NCBI GenBank assembly: GCA_051005695.1
Contig: JBPCJC010000041.1
Span: 74,234-138,233, forward strand
Length of the DNA: 64,000 nucleotides
Reading direction: 5' to 3'
From: JACCTI01 sp051005695
Lineage (GTDB): Bacteria; Verrucomicrobiota; Verrucomicrobiia; Chthoniobacterales; UBA10450
Shown here: positions 51,453 through 60,207 of the stretch, in pieces
Layout of the letters: each line of letters opens with the position of its first letter
Position numbering within the stretch: the stretch's first letter is position 1
The notes under the pieces: generated by a model
Told to the model about the DNA's origin: nothing
The model's input: the letters and a program-made list of their open reading frames with translations, nothing else
Database searches by the model: none
Translations under genes and position numbers: made by a program

Positions 51453-51839
51453 TTACTTCCCGCCCTGCACATTCAGCTCCCAGCGGTAACCATCGAGATC
51501 GTGAAACCAGAGACCCATGTGCGACGAACCGGGAGATTCCGGCCCGATTTCATCGCCCGGATCTTCCAGCTTCACCTTGTGCTTCTTTAAATGCGCGAGC
51601 GCCTTTTTCAGCGCCGTCATGTTCGGCAAATGAAACGACATGTGCCCGATGGTGTTCCCCGATGGTTTTCCTTTATGGAGCGCGATGGTCACATTATCGT
51701 TCCCGATCGCCACGCCATCTTCGAAGCTGAATTGTTTTTTAAAACCGAGCGCGCGCTCAAACCATTGCGCGCTTTTCTTCGGATCACGCACCGCGAGTCC
51801 AAAGTGTCCCACGACCCCAACCTTGAACGGAATTTTCAT
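51453..51839 (-). CDS. VOC (glyoxalase/bleomycin-resistance) family protein
   Basis: A 128-residue protein of the vicinal oxygen chelate fold. The first motif VGHFGLAVRDPKKSAQWFERALGF and the C-terminal MGLWFHDLDGYRWELNVQ frame two beta-alpha-beta units; His11-type and Glu-type metal ligands are visible. The reaction (lyase, dioxygenase or antibiotic binding) cannot be fixed. It is a stand-alone gene, divergent from a DUF1801 gene 30 bases away. Confidence 0.85.
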   Translation of the reverse strand: MKIPFKVGVVGHFGLAVRDPKKSAQWFERALGFKKQFSFEDGVAIGNDNVTIALHKGKPSGNTIGHMSFHLPNMTALKKALAHLKKHKVKLEDPGDEIGPESPGSSHMGLWFHDLDGYRWELNVQGGK

Positions 51840-51869
51840 GCAGGAAGATAGCGTACGAAATCAGACACG

Positions 51870-52256
51870 ATGAAAAAGGAGACCAAAACCCCGCGAGACA
51901 TTGACGAATACATTGCCCGTTTTCCGCCGGGAGTGCAGGAGCGCTTGCGACAAGTGCGAGCGACAATTCGCAAAGCGGCGCCGGCCGCGGAAGAAACGAT
52001 CAGCTACCAGATGCCCGCCTTCCGGCTCGAGGGCAATCTGGTTTACTTCGCCGCCTTCAAGCATCACCTCGGGCTCTATCCGCGCACTTCCGCGATCGCA
52101 AAATTCCAAAAAGAACTGGCGAAATACCAAAGCGCAAAGGGCTCGGTAAAGTTCCCGCACGAACAACCGCTGCCCCTCGGCCTCATCAGGCAGATGGTAA
52201 AATTTCGCGCACAAGAAAATCGCGCCGCCGCGAAGAAGAATGAGCGCAAACGCTAG
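51870..52256 (+). CDS. DUF1801 / YdhG-like protein
   Basis: A 128-residue protein of the DUF1801 family, small proteins with an iron-chaperone-like (frataxin-related) fold. The family pattern is clear: DIDEYIARFPPGVQERLRQVR, AEETISYQMPAFRLEGNLVYFAAFKHHLGLYP and KGSVKFPHEQPLPLGLI. The tail is Lys/Arg/Ala-rich. It is cytoplasmic; the precise role is unknown. Confidence 0.9.
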   Translation: MKKETKTPRDIDEYIARFPPGVQERLRQVRATIRKAAPAAEETISYQMPAFRLEGNLVYFAAFKHHLGLYPRTSAIAKFQKELAKYQSAKGSVKFPHEQPLPLGLIRQMVKFRAQENRAAAKKNERKR

Positions 52257-52294
52257 CCAGCGTTTCGCTTGCCTAACGAGCAGTCAGACGGCGT

Positions 52295-52987
52295 TTAAAC
52301 GTCGATGGTCTCGCCGATTTTCGGCAGGAGCAATTCCTTGCCGGCTTTCTTGGCAGCGCTCAGGGCGGCCTCGCGGTCGAGCTTGATCGGCGGAAAAGTG
52401 TCGTAGTGGACGCCAACGATTTTCGTCGCCCCAACCAACTCGGCCGCGCGCAGGGCGTCGTCGATTCCCACGGTGAAGAAGTCGCCGATCGGCAAGACCG
52501 CGAACTGGAGTTTGGTTTGTTCGCCGATGAATTTCATGTCCATGGTCAACGCAGTGTCGCCCGAATAATAAAAATTTCCCGCGCTCGATTCGATGACGAA
52601 ACCGCAGGGATTTCCGCCGTAACTTCCGTCCGGCATCGAGCTGCTGTGGATCGCCGCGGTCAGTTTCACCCGGCCGAAATCCGTCTTCACGGCGCCGCCG
52701 TGATTCATCGCCTGCACATTCGTTAGGCCTTTTTCCTTTTCGAACCAGGAGCCCACTTCGAAGGGCGCGATCACTTTCGCTTTGGTGCGCTTCGCGATCT
52801 CGACGAGGTCGGCAACGTGATCGCCGTGACCGTGCGAAACGAGAATGAAATCGGCCTCGATTTTTTCGACATCAATCGTTTTCGCGAGCGGGTTGTCGGT
52901 GATGAAAGGATCGAAGAGGAGCGTTTTGCCCGCGACTCCGACCGCAAAGCAGGCGTGTCCGTAGTAGGTAAATTTCATGGCTGACAT
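52295..52987 (-). CDS. Metal-dependent hydrolase, UPF0173 type
   Basis: A 230-residue metallo-beta-lactamase-fold protein of the UPF0173 group. The metal motif SHGHGDHVADLVEIA (about residue 51), His in TAAIHSS, Asp in YYSGDTALTMDM and His in VGVHYDTFPP are in place. Family members often start MKFTYYGHAC, so the second ATG at 52978 is an equally good start; the first at 52987 adds three residues. The substrate is unknown. It is cytoplasmic, single gene, divergent from sucC. Confidence 0.9.
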   Translation of the reverse strand: MSAMKFTYYGHACFAVGVAGKTLLFDPFITDNPLAKTIDVEKIEADFILVSHGHGDHVADLVEIAKRTKAKVIAPFEVGSWFEKEKGLTNVQAMNHGGAVKTDFGRVKLTAAIHSSSMPDGSYGGNPCGFVIESSAGNFYYSGDTALTMDMKFIGEQTKLQFAVLPIGDFFTVGIDDALRAAELVGATKIVGVHYDTFPPIKLDREAALSAAKKAGKELLLPKIGETIDV

Positions 52988-53100
52988 TTCATCGAGAAAT
53001 CGCGGCGGTCACGTACGGCGCGTGTTTCGTTTGGCTTAAAACGAAAAACAAATTGCCGCTGACGCGGTTAGGCGGCTAAGTGTGCGCAGAAGTCCGGCCG

Positions 53101-54291
53101 ATGAACATTCACGAGTATCAAGCGAAGGAGTTGCTCCAGAAATTTGGTGTCGCGACTCCCGCGGGGAAAGCAGCGCGGACTCCGGATGAGGCAGAAGCAG
53201 CGGCGCGTGAATTGAACACGACTGACCTGGTAGTGAAGGCGCAGGTGCATGCGGGCGGGCGCGGGAAAGGGACGTTCGCGAATGGTTTTAAGGGTGGTGT
53301 CCATCTGGTGAAATCGCCGGAGGAAGCGCGTGACGTTGCTTCGAAGATGCTGGGGCAGACTTTGGTGACGCATCAAACCGGCGCGGCCGGTCGGGTGGTC
53401 AATACGGTGCTGGTGGCGAAGTCGGTGGAGATCGAGCGCGAGATTTATTTTGCCATTCTGGTCGATCGCGCGAGCGGCGGACCGATGATTGTCGCGAGCA
53501 CCGAAGGCGGGGTGGAGATTGAAACGGTGGCGGAAAAATCGCCGGAGAAAATTATTCGCGAACCGGTCGATCGGCTCGCCGGTTTACAGCCGTATCAAAC
53601 GCGGAAGCTGGCGAAGGAACTCGGGTTTACTTCGGGGCAAATGAAGGACGCTTCGAAATTGTTCGACGGACTTTATCGGACGTTTCTCGCGCTCGACTGC
53701 TCGATGGTGGAAGTGAATCCGTTGGTGGTGACCGACAAGGGTGAAGTGCTGGCGCTGGATGCGAAATTTAATTTCGATGATAACGCGCTCTACCGGCACA
53801 AGGAGGTGGCCGCGTTGCGCGACCCCGCGGAGGAAGATCCTCGCGAAGTGGAAGCCTCGAAGGCGGGGCTGAATTATATTGGCCTCGATGGCAACATCGC
53901 TTGTTTGGTGAATGGCGCCGGCCTGGCGATGGCGACGATGGACATCATAAAATTTTACGGCGGCAGCCCGGCGAACTTTCTCGATGTCGGCGGCGGCGCG
54001 ACCGAGGAGCAGGTGACGCAGGCGTTCAAGCTTTTGGTTTCGGACGAAAATGTGAAGGCCATCCTGGTGAACATTTTTGGCGGAATCATGAAGTGCGACG
54101 TGATCGCGCAAGGCATCGTGAACGCGGTCAAGGCGGTGAAGTTGCCGGGGCCACTGGTCGTTAGGCTGGAAGGCACGAACGTGAAGGAAGGCAAAAAAAT
54201 CATCGCTGACTCCGGGTTGCCGGTGACGACGGCGGATGACCTCGGCGATGCGGCGCAAAAGGCGGTCGCGGCCGCGAAAGGAAAAGCGTGA
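53101..54291 (+). CDS. sucC: Succinyl-CoA synthetase beta subunit
   Basis: A 396-residue ATP-grasp subunit that, with SucD, converts succinyl-CoA to succinate with substrate-level phosphorylation. It begins MNIHEYQAKELLQKFGV and carries KAQVHAGGRGKG (nucleotide loop), MVEVNPLVV (metal site), and LVNGAGLAMATMD and VNIFGGIMKCDVIA at the C-terminal subunit contact. I start at the ATG at 53101. Its stop overlaps the next gene (GTGA), beginning a tightly coupled run sucC-VOC-VOC-sucD-gltA. Confidence 0.96.
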   Translation: MNIHEYQAKELLQKFGVATPAGKAARTPDEAEAAARELNTTDLVVKAQVHAGGRGKGTFANGFKGGVHLVKSPEEARDVASKMLGQTLVTHQTGAAGRVVNTVLVAKSVEIEREIYFAILVDRASGGPMIVASTEGGVEIETVAEKSPEKIIREPVDRLAGLQPYQTRKLAKELGFTSGQMKDASKLFDGLYRTFLALDCSMVEVNPLVVTDKGEVLALDAKFNFDDNALYRHKEVAALRDPAEEDPREVEASKAGLNYIGLDGNIACLVNGAGLAMATMDIIKFYGGSPANFLDVGGGATEEQVTQAFKLLVSDENVKAILVNIFGGIMKCDVIAQGIVNAVKAVKLPGPLVVRLEGTNVKEGKKIIADSGLPVTTADDLGDAAQKAVAAAKGKA

Positions 54292-54665
54292 AGGTCAAGG
54301 CGATCGCATTCACCGGAATTCCGGTGACGGAGATGAAACGCGCGCGTGATTTTTATGAAGGTGTGCTGGGTTTGCAGCCCGATCCGGAACTCACGGGAGA
54401 TCGCTGGACCGAATATCCAATCGGCGAAGGTACGATTGCGATCGCCTGCATCGGCGATGAATGGAAGCCGTCAGATCAGGGGACGAGCGTGGCCTTGGAA
54501 GTGGAAGATCTTGAGGACGCGATCGCGCGGCTGGCGGAGCACAAGGTCTCGTTCGACAAGGTCGATTCTCCGGTTTGCCGGATGGCGGTGCTTCAGGATC
54601 CGGACGGTAACAAACTCATCATTCACAAACTAAAAACGGACGCTGAAAGGAACGCGGGGTCATGA
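54288..54665 (+). CDS. VOC family protein within the suc operon (first)
   Basis: A 125-residue vicinal oxygen chelate protein. It starts at GTG four bases inside the sucC stop, and its own stop overlaps the next start by four bases, so it is translationally coupled on both sides. FTGIPVTEMKRARDFYEGVLGL and CRMAVLQDPDGNKLIIHKL mark the beta-alpha-beta units; the Glu/Asp metal-ligand pattern is partly changed (QDPDGN). It is close in sequence layout to the next gene, so the two probably arose by duplication. The role inside a TCA operon is unknown. Confidence 0.88.
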   Translation: MKVKAIAFTGIPVTEMKRARDFYEGVLGLQPDPELTGDRWTEYPIGEGTIAIACIGDEWKPSDQGTSVALEVEDLEDAIARLAEHKVSFDKVDSPVCRMAVLQDPDGNKLIIHKLKTDAERNAGS

Positions 54666-55018
54666 TCAAGGAAGTCGCGTTTGTGGCTATTGCCGTTTCC
54701 GATCCGGAACGCGCGCGGAAGTTTTACCAAGAGACGCTGGAGCTAAAGCCGAGCAGCTCGGCGATGGAAGGCGCATGGGTGGAATACGATCTCGGCGGGA
54801 CGACGATCGGGGTTGGTTGCCATCCGAACTGGCAACCATCTCGCGACGGAACCACGGTTGCGTTCGAGGTCGATGACATCGATGCGACGATCGCGAAACT
54901 GAAAGAACGCGGCGTCAGTTTTGACATGGAAAAAACGGAAACGCCGGTTTGCTGGATGGCGCAGTTTCGTGATCCGGACGGCAATAAATTGGTCGTGCAC
55001 AAACGTAAATCTGCCTAA
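54662..55018 (+). CDS. VOC family protein within the suc operon (second)
   Basis: A 118-residue VOC protein, sister of the preceding gene: VAIAVSDPERARKFYQETLEL, VEYDLGGTTIGVG and CWMAQFRDPDGNKLVVHKR. It starts at an ATG overlapping the stop of the first VOC gene by four bases and ends three bases before sucD. Its TAA stop is inside a copy of the dispersed word (55014-55021). A methylmalonyl-CoA epimerase-like role would be attractive next to succinyl-CoA synthetase, but the sequence is shorter than usual for that enzyme, so this is speculation. Confidence 0.88.
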   Translation: MIKEVAFVAIAVSDPERARKFYQETLELKPSSSAMEGAWVEYDLGGTTIGVGCHPNWQPSRDGTTVAFEVDDIDATIAKLKERGVSFDMEKTETPVCWMAQFRDPDGNKLVVHKRKSA

Positions 55019-55021
55019 CGA

Positions 55022-55897
55022 ATGTCTGTTCTGGTCGATAAAAACACGCGCCTGCTGGTCCAGGGAATCACCGGCAAGACCGGCGGATTTCATGCGAAAC
55101 AATGCATGGAATACGGGACCAATGTGGTCGCGGGCGTGACCCCTGGCCGCGGCGGCGAGACCTTCGAAAGCAAAGTGCCGGTATTCGACACCGTGGCGGA
55201 AGCGCGCGCGAAAACGAACTGCAATGTCTCAGTAATTTTCGTGCCGGCGGCGGGCGCGGGCGATGCGATTTTGGAAGCGGCCGATGCGGGCGTCGAGTTG
55301 GTCATTTGCATCACCGAAGGAATTCCGGCGATGGATATGATGCGGGTAAAGGCGCAGATGGTCGGCAAAAAATCGCGACTGATCGGCCCGAATTGCCCCG
55401 GCATCATCACTCCGGGCGAATGCAAGATCGGGATCATGCCGGGTTATATCCACAAACCGGGAAACGTTGGCGTGATCTCGCGCTCGGGGACGTTGACGTA
55501 CGAAGCCGTGTGGCAATTGACCTCGCGCGGCCATGGTCAATCGACCTGCATCGGCATCGGCGGCGATCCGATTAACGGCATGTCGCATCTCGATGCGGTC
55601 AAGCTTTTCAACGACGACCCGGAGACCCACGCGCTCATTTTGATCGGCGAAATCGGCGGCTCCGCGGAAGAGGAAGCGGCGGAGTGGATCAAGGAGAATT
55701 ACGACAAGCCGGTGGCCGCGTTCATCGCCGGCGCGACGGCTCCGCCGGGGCGACGGATGGGGCACGCGGGTGCGATTGTTTCTGGCGGGAAGGGGACGGC
55801 GGCGGGAAAAATCGAAGCGCTCAAAGCCGCGGGCATCGCCGTCGCGGAAACGCCCGCGACAATGGCGGATACGTTGATTGCGCGGATGAAGCGCTGA
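55022..55897 (+). CDS. sucD: Succinyl-CoA synthetase alpha subunit
   Basis: A 291-residue subunit with the phosphorylated active-site His. VLVDKNTRLLVQGITGKTGGFH opens the CoA-binding domain, GPNCPGIITPGECKIGIMPG follows, and the catalytic His is in RMGHAGAIVSGGKGTAAGK (about residue 247). Length and motifs fit SucD. It follows the second VOC gene by three bases and precedes citrate synthase by 16, so all five genes are one operon. Confidence 0.96.
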   Translation: MSVLVDKNTRLLVQGITGKTGGFHAKQCMEYGTNVVAGVTPGRGGETFESKVPVFDTVAEARAKTNCNVSVIFVPAAGAGDAILEAADAGVELVICITEGIPAMDMMRVKAQMVGKKSRLIGPNCPGIITPGECKIGIMPGYIHKPGNVGVISRSGTLTYEAVWQLTSRGHGQSTCIGIGGDPINGMSHLDAVKLFNDDPETHALILIGEIGGSAEEEAAEWIKENYDKPVAAFIAGATAPPGRRMGHAGAIVSGGKGTAAGKIEALKAAGIAVAETPATMADTLIARMKR

Positions 55898-55913
55898 GCT
55901 AGGTTGCTCGCGC

Positions 55914-57044
55914 ATGGCTGATTTCGCTCGCGGACTGGAAGGAATCGTCGCCAACACCACGCGCTTGAGCGCGGTCATCGGCGACAAAGGACAGCTCGTT
56001 TACGCGGGCTACGACATCAACGAACTCGCCGGCAAGGTGAGCTACGAAGAGGTCATCTACCTTCTCTGGAATAACAAACTGCCGAATCGCGCGGAACTCG
56101 AATCCTGCTCCAACGATCTGCGTTCGCAGCGCAAACTGCCGGATCTGGTGATCGATTTCTTGAAGAATGCGCCTAAGAAATCCGGCCCGATGGATGTGAT
56201 GCGCACGGCCGTTTCCATGCTCGGCCTCTACGATCCGGACGCAGACGGCGTGCAATCGCCGGAGAAAAATCGCGAACGCGCGCGCAGCATTACCGCGAAG
56301 ATCGCGGTGATCGCTGCTTATTTTCATCGCACGCGTCAGGGCAAAGCGTTGCCGCCGATTCGCGAAGATTTGGGCGAAGCCGCGCATTTCCTTTATCTGA
56401 TGAGCGGCGAGGAGCCGACGAAAGAAGCGACTGAAACGCTTGATGTCGCTTTCGTATTGCACGCGGATCACGGAACGAATGCTTCCACCTTTAGCGCCCG
56501 CGTGACGATCTCCACCTTAACCGACATCTACTCCGCGATCACATCCGCGATCGGCACCTTGAAGGGACCGCTGCACGGCGGCGCCAACGAAGGCGTCATC
56601 CAAATGCTCGAGGAAATCGGCGAGGAAAAAAACGTCGACGCCTACATCGAGAAAAAGCTGGCGAACAAAGAGAAGATCATGGGGATCGGCCATCGCGTTT
56701 ACAAAACGCTCGATCCGCGCGCGCCGCATTTGCAGAAGATGGCGGTGAAGTTGAGTGAGAAACTGGGCGACCCGAAGTGGATCAAGATGTCCGAACGGAT
56801 CGCGACCTTGATGAAGGAGAAAAAGAATCTCAACGCCAACGTCGATTTCGATTCGGCCACGGTTTACTACTCGTTAGGCATTCCGACCGATCTGTTCACG
56901 CCGGTCTTTGCGATCGCGCGCTGCTCCGGTTGGTGCGCGCACATTCTCGAACAGCTCGAGGACAATCGCCTTTTCCGTCCGCTCAGCCAGTACGTCGGCG
57001 AGCCGGTTGGCAAAAAAGTGGTGCCGCTCGAAGAGCGACCGTAA
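55914..57044 (+). CDS. gltA: Citrate synthase
   Basis: A 376-residue citrate synthase of the short (Gram-positive/archaeal or 2-methylcitrate-like) type. Active-site segments are visible: LHADHGTNASTF (His), GPLHGGANEGVIQML (His), GIGHRVYKTLDPRAPHL (His/Arg), and the catalytic Asp in ANVDFDSATVYYSLGI. It catalyses the entry reaction of the TCA cycle and sits at the end of the suc operon. The C-terminal FAIARCSGWCAHILEQ also fits the family. A word copy (56871) is read as Ser-Leu-Gly. Confidence 0.95.
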   Translation: MADFARGLEGIVANTTRLSAVIGDKGQLVYAGYDINELAGKVSYEEVIYLLWNNKLPNRAELESCSNDLRSQRKLPDLVIDFLKNAPKKSGPMDVMRTAVSMLGLYDPDADGVQSPEKNRERARSITAKIAVIAAYFHRTRQGKALPPIREDLGEAAHFLYLMSGEEPTKEATETLDVAFVLHADHGTNASTFSARVTISTLTDIYSAITSAIGTLKGPLHGGANEGVIQMLEEIGEEKNVDAYIEKKLANKEKIMGIGHRVYKTLDPRAPHLQKMAVKLSEKLGDPKWIKMSERIATLMKEKKNLNANVDFDSATVYYSLGIPTDLFTPVFAIARCSGWCAHILEQLEDNRLFRPLSQYVGEPVGKKVVPLEERP

Positions 57045-57052
57045 TTGGTCCG

Positions 57053-57445
57053 ATGAGAACGCTCTTCGCTTTTTGCCTAACGACTGTGATCGCACTCGTG
57101 GTGGCGCCAACACTACGTGCGCAAACCGCAACCCCTTCGCCGGCTCCGCTGGGTACGCCCGCGACCGCCGGTGAGCCGGTAATTTACGGCGAATATCCGC
57201 TCGCCTACCAGGACATCACCAAACATTGGATGGACGAGCGTCTGGTCGATCCGACAAGTGCGACCTACGAGTGGAACGGCGAGCCGCACACCGGCGAAAT
57301 CACCGAGAAAGGTCAGCGATTAGTCGGCTACTTCGTCGACTTCAAGGTAACCGCGCGCAACCGTTTTGGCGGCCGCACTCCGAAGCAGAAATATCGCATC
57401 CTGATCCGCAACGGCGTGATCCTCTGGGGCGGCCGCCCTCGTTAG
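57053..57445 (+). CDS. Secreted small protein (domain shared with nuclease C terminus)
   Basis: A 130-residue protein with a signal peptide (MRTLFAFCLTTVIALVVAPTLRAQ) and a Thr/Pro/Ala spacer. Its globular part (YQDITKHWMDERLVDPTSATYEW...GRLVGY-like strands...ILIRNGVILWGG) resembles the C-terminal domain of the S1/P1 nuclease at 42313: both have K..W, DPT.A, an EP, a GY strand and a final T.LI/ILI....V strand. Function unknown. It follows gltA by eight bases and may be in that operon. Its TAG stop lies in the left arm of the word hairpin. Confidence 0.75.
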   Translation: MRTLFAFCLTTVIALVVAPTLRAQTATPSPAPLGTPATAGEPVIYGEYPLAYQDITKHWMDERLVDPTSATYEWNGEPHTGEITEKGQRLVGYFVDFKVTARNRFGGRTPKQKYRILIRNGVILWGGRPR

Positions 57446-57466
57446 GCGAGGAGTTGGCCTAACGAG
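57438..57466. terminator. Inverted word pair forming a hairpin between convergent genes
   Basis: CTCGTTAGGC (57438-57447) and GCCTAACGAG (57457-57466) form a perfect 10-bp stem with a 9-base loop. The left arm contains the stop codons of both convergent genes: TAG of the plus-strand gene (57443-57445) and the TAA of the minus-strand Nudix gene (57442-57444 on the complement). Paired uptake sequences used as terminators have this layout in Neisseria and Haemophilus. Confidence 0.75.
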
Positions 57467-58056
57467 TCCAGGCAAAGCTGCGACCAGCTCTCGAGATTCT
57501 CGCGGCGCGCAAGTAAGTCGTCGCGTGTGAGGAAGGCGAGATTGGTGATCATCGCCTCGCGTTTCTCGGCCTTTGCTTCCGCCAGGCGGAAGACGTGGAC
57601 GATTCCAAGATGGACCCGTCCCACTTCGGTGGTGTCGTCGTTCAGCAGCGCGACGATGCGATCTTCGAACGGACTTTCGATCGCAATCTCTTCGTTCACT
57701 TCTCGCTCCACCCCCGCGCGATAGGCCTGTTCGTCCCAGGCGAAAAGCGATTCGTCGGTGTCGTTCATGTGTCCGCCGATGCCGATCGAGCCTTTCGAAA
57801 CGAGGCGTTTTTCGCCCGCTTTTTTTCCGCGCACGTAATGCAGCACCGTCTCGCCGTGCACGATCAAGGCGTAGGGCACGATCTGTTTGTAACTCGGATC
57901 GTTCTCGGCTTGGCTGCGCGGGATAAAGAAATTATTCCCGCGCGAGAGAATCGCTTTCAGGTATTTCTCCGGCTCGAAATTGAGCCCGTGAAAACTGCCA
58001 AGCTCGTCGAAAAGACTTCGCCTAACGACTAATACGTTTTCCTCTGTCGGCGCCAT
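57442..58056 (-). CDS. Nudix-like phosphoesterase
   Basis: A 204-residue protein of a Nudix-related group annotated as phosphoesterases. After VVRRSLFDELGSFHGLN comes YALIVHGETVLHYVRGKKAGEKRLVSKGSIGIGGHMND and a Nudix-box helix AGVEREVNEEIAI, which keeps the REx2EE core, with a longer loop than usual before it. It probably hydrolyses a nucleotide-type substrate in the cytoplasm. Its stop is inside the word hairpin; another copy (58021-58028) lies near its start. Confidence 0.85.
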   Translation of the reverse strand: MAPTEENVLVVRRSLFDELGSFHGLNFEPEKYLKAILSRGNNFFIPRSQAENDPSYKQIVPYALIVHGETVLHYVRGKKAGEKRLVSKGSIGIGGHMNDTDESLFAWDEQAYRAGVEREVNEEIAIESPFEDRIVALLNDDTTEVGRVHLGIVHVFRLAEAKAEKREAMITNLAFLTRDDLLARRENLESWSQLCLDSLGQLLA

Positions 58057-58068
58057 CTTCGTTGCAGG

Positions 58069-58683
58069 TTAGAACGAATACGTCAGTCCAACCTGCGGCC
58101 CGAAAAGATTCAGGCTGGTGTTCGGATCGGTCTGCCCGCCATTCGAGAAATGCTCATAGAGCGCGCCGACGGTCAGCTGCACCTTGTCGTTTACGCGATA
58201 AGAAATCCCCGCGGCCGAGAGAATATTGAAAGTGAAATCCTGGCCCTGGCCGCCGGGAACGGTGGCGCGGCTATCGATCCAACCGAGGCCGACACCGCTG
58301 GAAACATAAGGGTTCCAGCGCCGTCCCGGTTGAATGAAGTTGTAACGAATACCCGCCGAGATTCCGAAGTAGTAATTCTCCACGCCGCGAAAAATCGGCT
58401 CCGCCATGGCCAGCAAATAAACCTGATTGAAACCGCGCAGCCAGCCGTCTTGCTCGATTTTTCCCCAGCGCAAACGCGCGGTCAGAAACTCTGCGCCGAT
58501 CTCGTAGCTGTTCGGATTGCCGAAAGTACCCAGGAGATACGAGCTCTCCGCGGCTACTTCCCAGGTCGGCGCCTCGAGGTCGCCGTTGGCGCGCAAACGA
58601 TGGCTCACCGCCTCGTCACCCGCGCGTGCGAATGCGGCACTGGCGAGCAGAATTAAGATAAAACCAAAACGGCGGAAGCTCAT
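58069..58683 (-). CDS. PagL-like lipid A 3-O-deacylase
   Basis: A 204-residue outer-membrane protein with a signal peptide ending FARAG. The mature part alternates beta strands (SYEIGAEFLTARLRW, YYFGISAGIRYNFI, NPYVSSGVGLGW) and ends with the Phe-terminated strand GLTYSF. The segment YEHFSNGGQTDPNTSLN carries the His-Ser pair and Asn of PagL-type acyloxyacyl/lipid A deacylases. I start at the ATG at 58683. It is consistent with an organism that has lipopolysaccharide. Enzyme activity is inferred. Confidence 0.82.
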   Translation of the reverse strand: MSFRRFGFILILLASAAFARAGDEAVSHRLRANGDLEAPTWEVAAESSYLLGTFGNPNSYEIGAEFLTARLRWGKIEQDGWLRGFNQVYLLAMAEPIFRGVENYYFGISAGIRYNFIQPGRRWNPYVSSGVGLGWIDSRATVPGGQGQDFTFNILSAAGISYRVNDKVQLTVGALYEHFSNGGQTDPNTSLNLFGPQVGLTYSF

Positions 58684-58749
58684 GGCGGGCGCAAGATATT
58701 GCGGACTCCTCCGATTGCAATGCGCCGGCCGGCCTGTCATCTTCGCGCG

Positions 58750-59406
58750 ATGAACCTGCGCCTACTCGTTTTGCTTTCGTTAATTCTGGCCGCCGCTCCG
58801 CGGTTGCACGCGCAGGAAACGCCGGACAAGGCGAAGCAGTTGGCGCGCGAAGTTTGGAAGGCGAGCGGCGGCGAAAATTGGGACAAGGTGAAGGAAATCC
58901 AATTCACTTTCGTGGTCGAGCAGGATGGCAAGCAGCTCGCCTCCGCCTCGCATGATTGGGACATCGCGGCCGGGACCGATCACGTGAAATGGAAAGACAA
59001 GGACGTGACCGTGAACGTGATCGCGCCGGAGAAAGACGATGCCGCCAAGGCGGCTTACGCGCGCTGGGTGAATGATTCCTATTGGTTGATGGCGCCGCTC
59101 AAGATCACCGATCCAGGAGTTAAAGTTGCCTACGAAGGAAGCAAGGAAATGGACGGCGCCAAGTGCGAAGCGTTGCACGTCAGCTTCGAACAAGTCGGCC
59201 TGACCCCGGGCGATCAATACATCCTCTACATCGATCCGCAGACGAAGCTCGTGCGCTCGTGGGATTACATGCCGAAAGCCGACACCAACATGCATGGCAC
59301 TTGGGAAAAATATGAAAATTCCGGCGGACTCAAACTTGCGACGGAACATAATTTCGCCGGCAAGATGATCCGTTTCACCGGGGTCAAGGTAACCACGACG
59401 AAGTAA
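58750..59406 (+). CDS. Exported hypothetical protein, LolA-like in layout
   Basis: A 218-residue exported protein; the signal peptide ends LHAQE. The mature region (AREVWKASGGENWDKVKEIQFTFVVEQDGK...TDHVKWKDKDVTVNV...YILYIDPQTKLVRSWDYM) has the half-barrel pattern of LolA/LppX-like lipoprotein carriers or outer-membrane lipoprotein-sorting proteins, without any residue I could name as diagnostic. I start at the ATG at 58750. It is probably periplasmic. The function is not known. Confidence 0.7.
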   Translation: MNLRLLVLLSLILAAAPRLHAQETPDKAKQLAREVWKASGGENWDKVKEIQFTFVVEQDGKQLASASHDWDIAAGTDHVKWKDKDVTVNVIAPEKDDAAKAAYARWVNDSYWLMAPLKITDPGVKVAYEGSKEMDGAKCEALHVSFEQVGLTPGDQYILYIDPQTKLVRSWDYMPKADTNMHGTWEKYENSGGLKLATEHNFAGKMIRFTGVKVTTTK

Positions 59407-59417
59407 AACCTGACTCG

Positions 59418-60207
59418 TTAGGCAAGTGCGTCCGCGCCATCGAGCCAGCTCGACAAATCGATGGGCAGGGGAATTTGCCAACCCTCCGTCGTCCCGATGC
59501 GCAAGCGGTCGGCGTGCAGCGCATGGCGCGGTAGCAGGAGCGCGGCTTCCAGTTCCGCGGTCCAGCCGGTCTCGGTGAACTGCAGGTAATACTGCTCGTT
59601 AGGCCCGTAGATTTTGTCGCCCACAATCGGGTGGCCGAGGTTCGCGAGATGGACACGGATTTGATGAGTCCGGCCGGTTAACGGCAACGCGCGGATGACG
59701 CTGAACTTTTCCCCGGCCGTCGTCTGCCGCGAGAAGCGCCGCTCGACCTGAAACTTCGTCCGCGCCTCCGCGCCTTTCGGGTGCACGGCTTGTTTCAAAT
59801 GAATCGGCGAGATCCCGAGCGCACCTTGCCTAACGAGTGGTGCGTCGCACATCTTCGTCTCCCATGTCGGCCAACCCCAGACGATCGCGAGATATTCCTT
59901 CGCGATTCGTCGCTGCTGCATGAGCAGGCCGAAACGCCGCGCCGACGCGGCGCTTTTCGCGACCAGAATCAAACCGCTGGTTTCGCGATCGAGCCGGTTA
60001 ACCAGCGAAACCTGGCCGCCATTTGCCAACTCGAAGGCGAGCAGTTTCTTCAATTCGCACCAGAGAGTCCGCGGCCCGTCCGGTTTCGTCGGATGCACCA
60101 GGAGAAAGGCCGGTTTCTCCACCACCAGGTAGTCATCGGTTTCGGCGATGATCCTGAAGTCCGGCCGGAGGTTTGCGCGATCGCCGGCGCTGGCGGATAA
60201 GGCAGGC

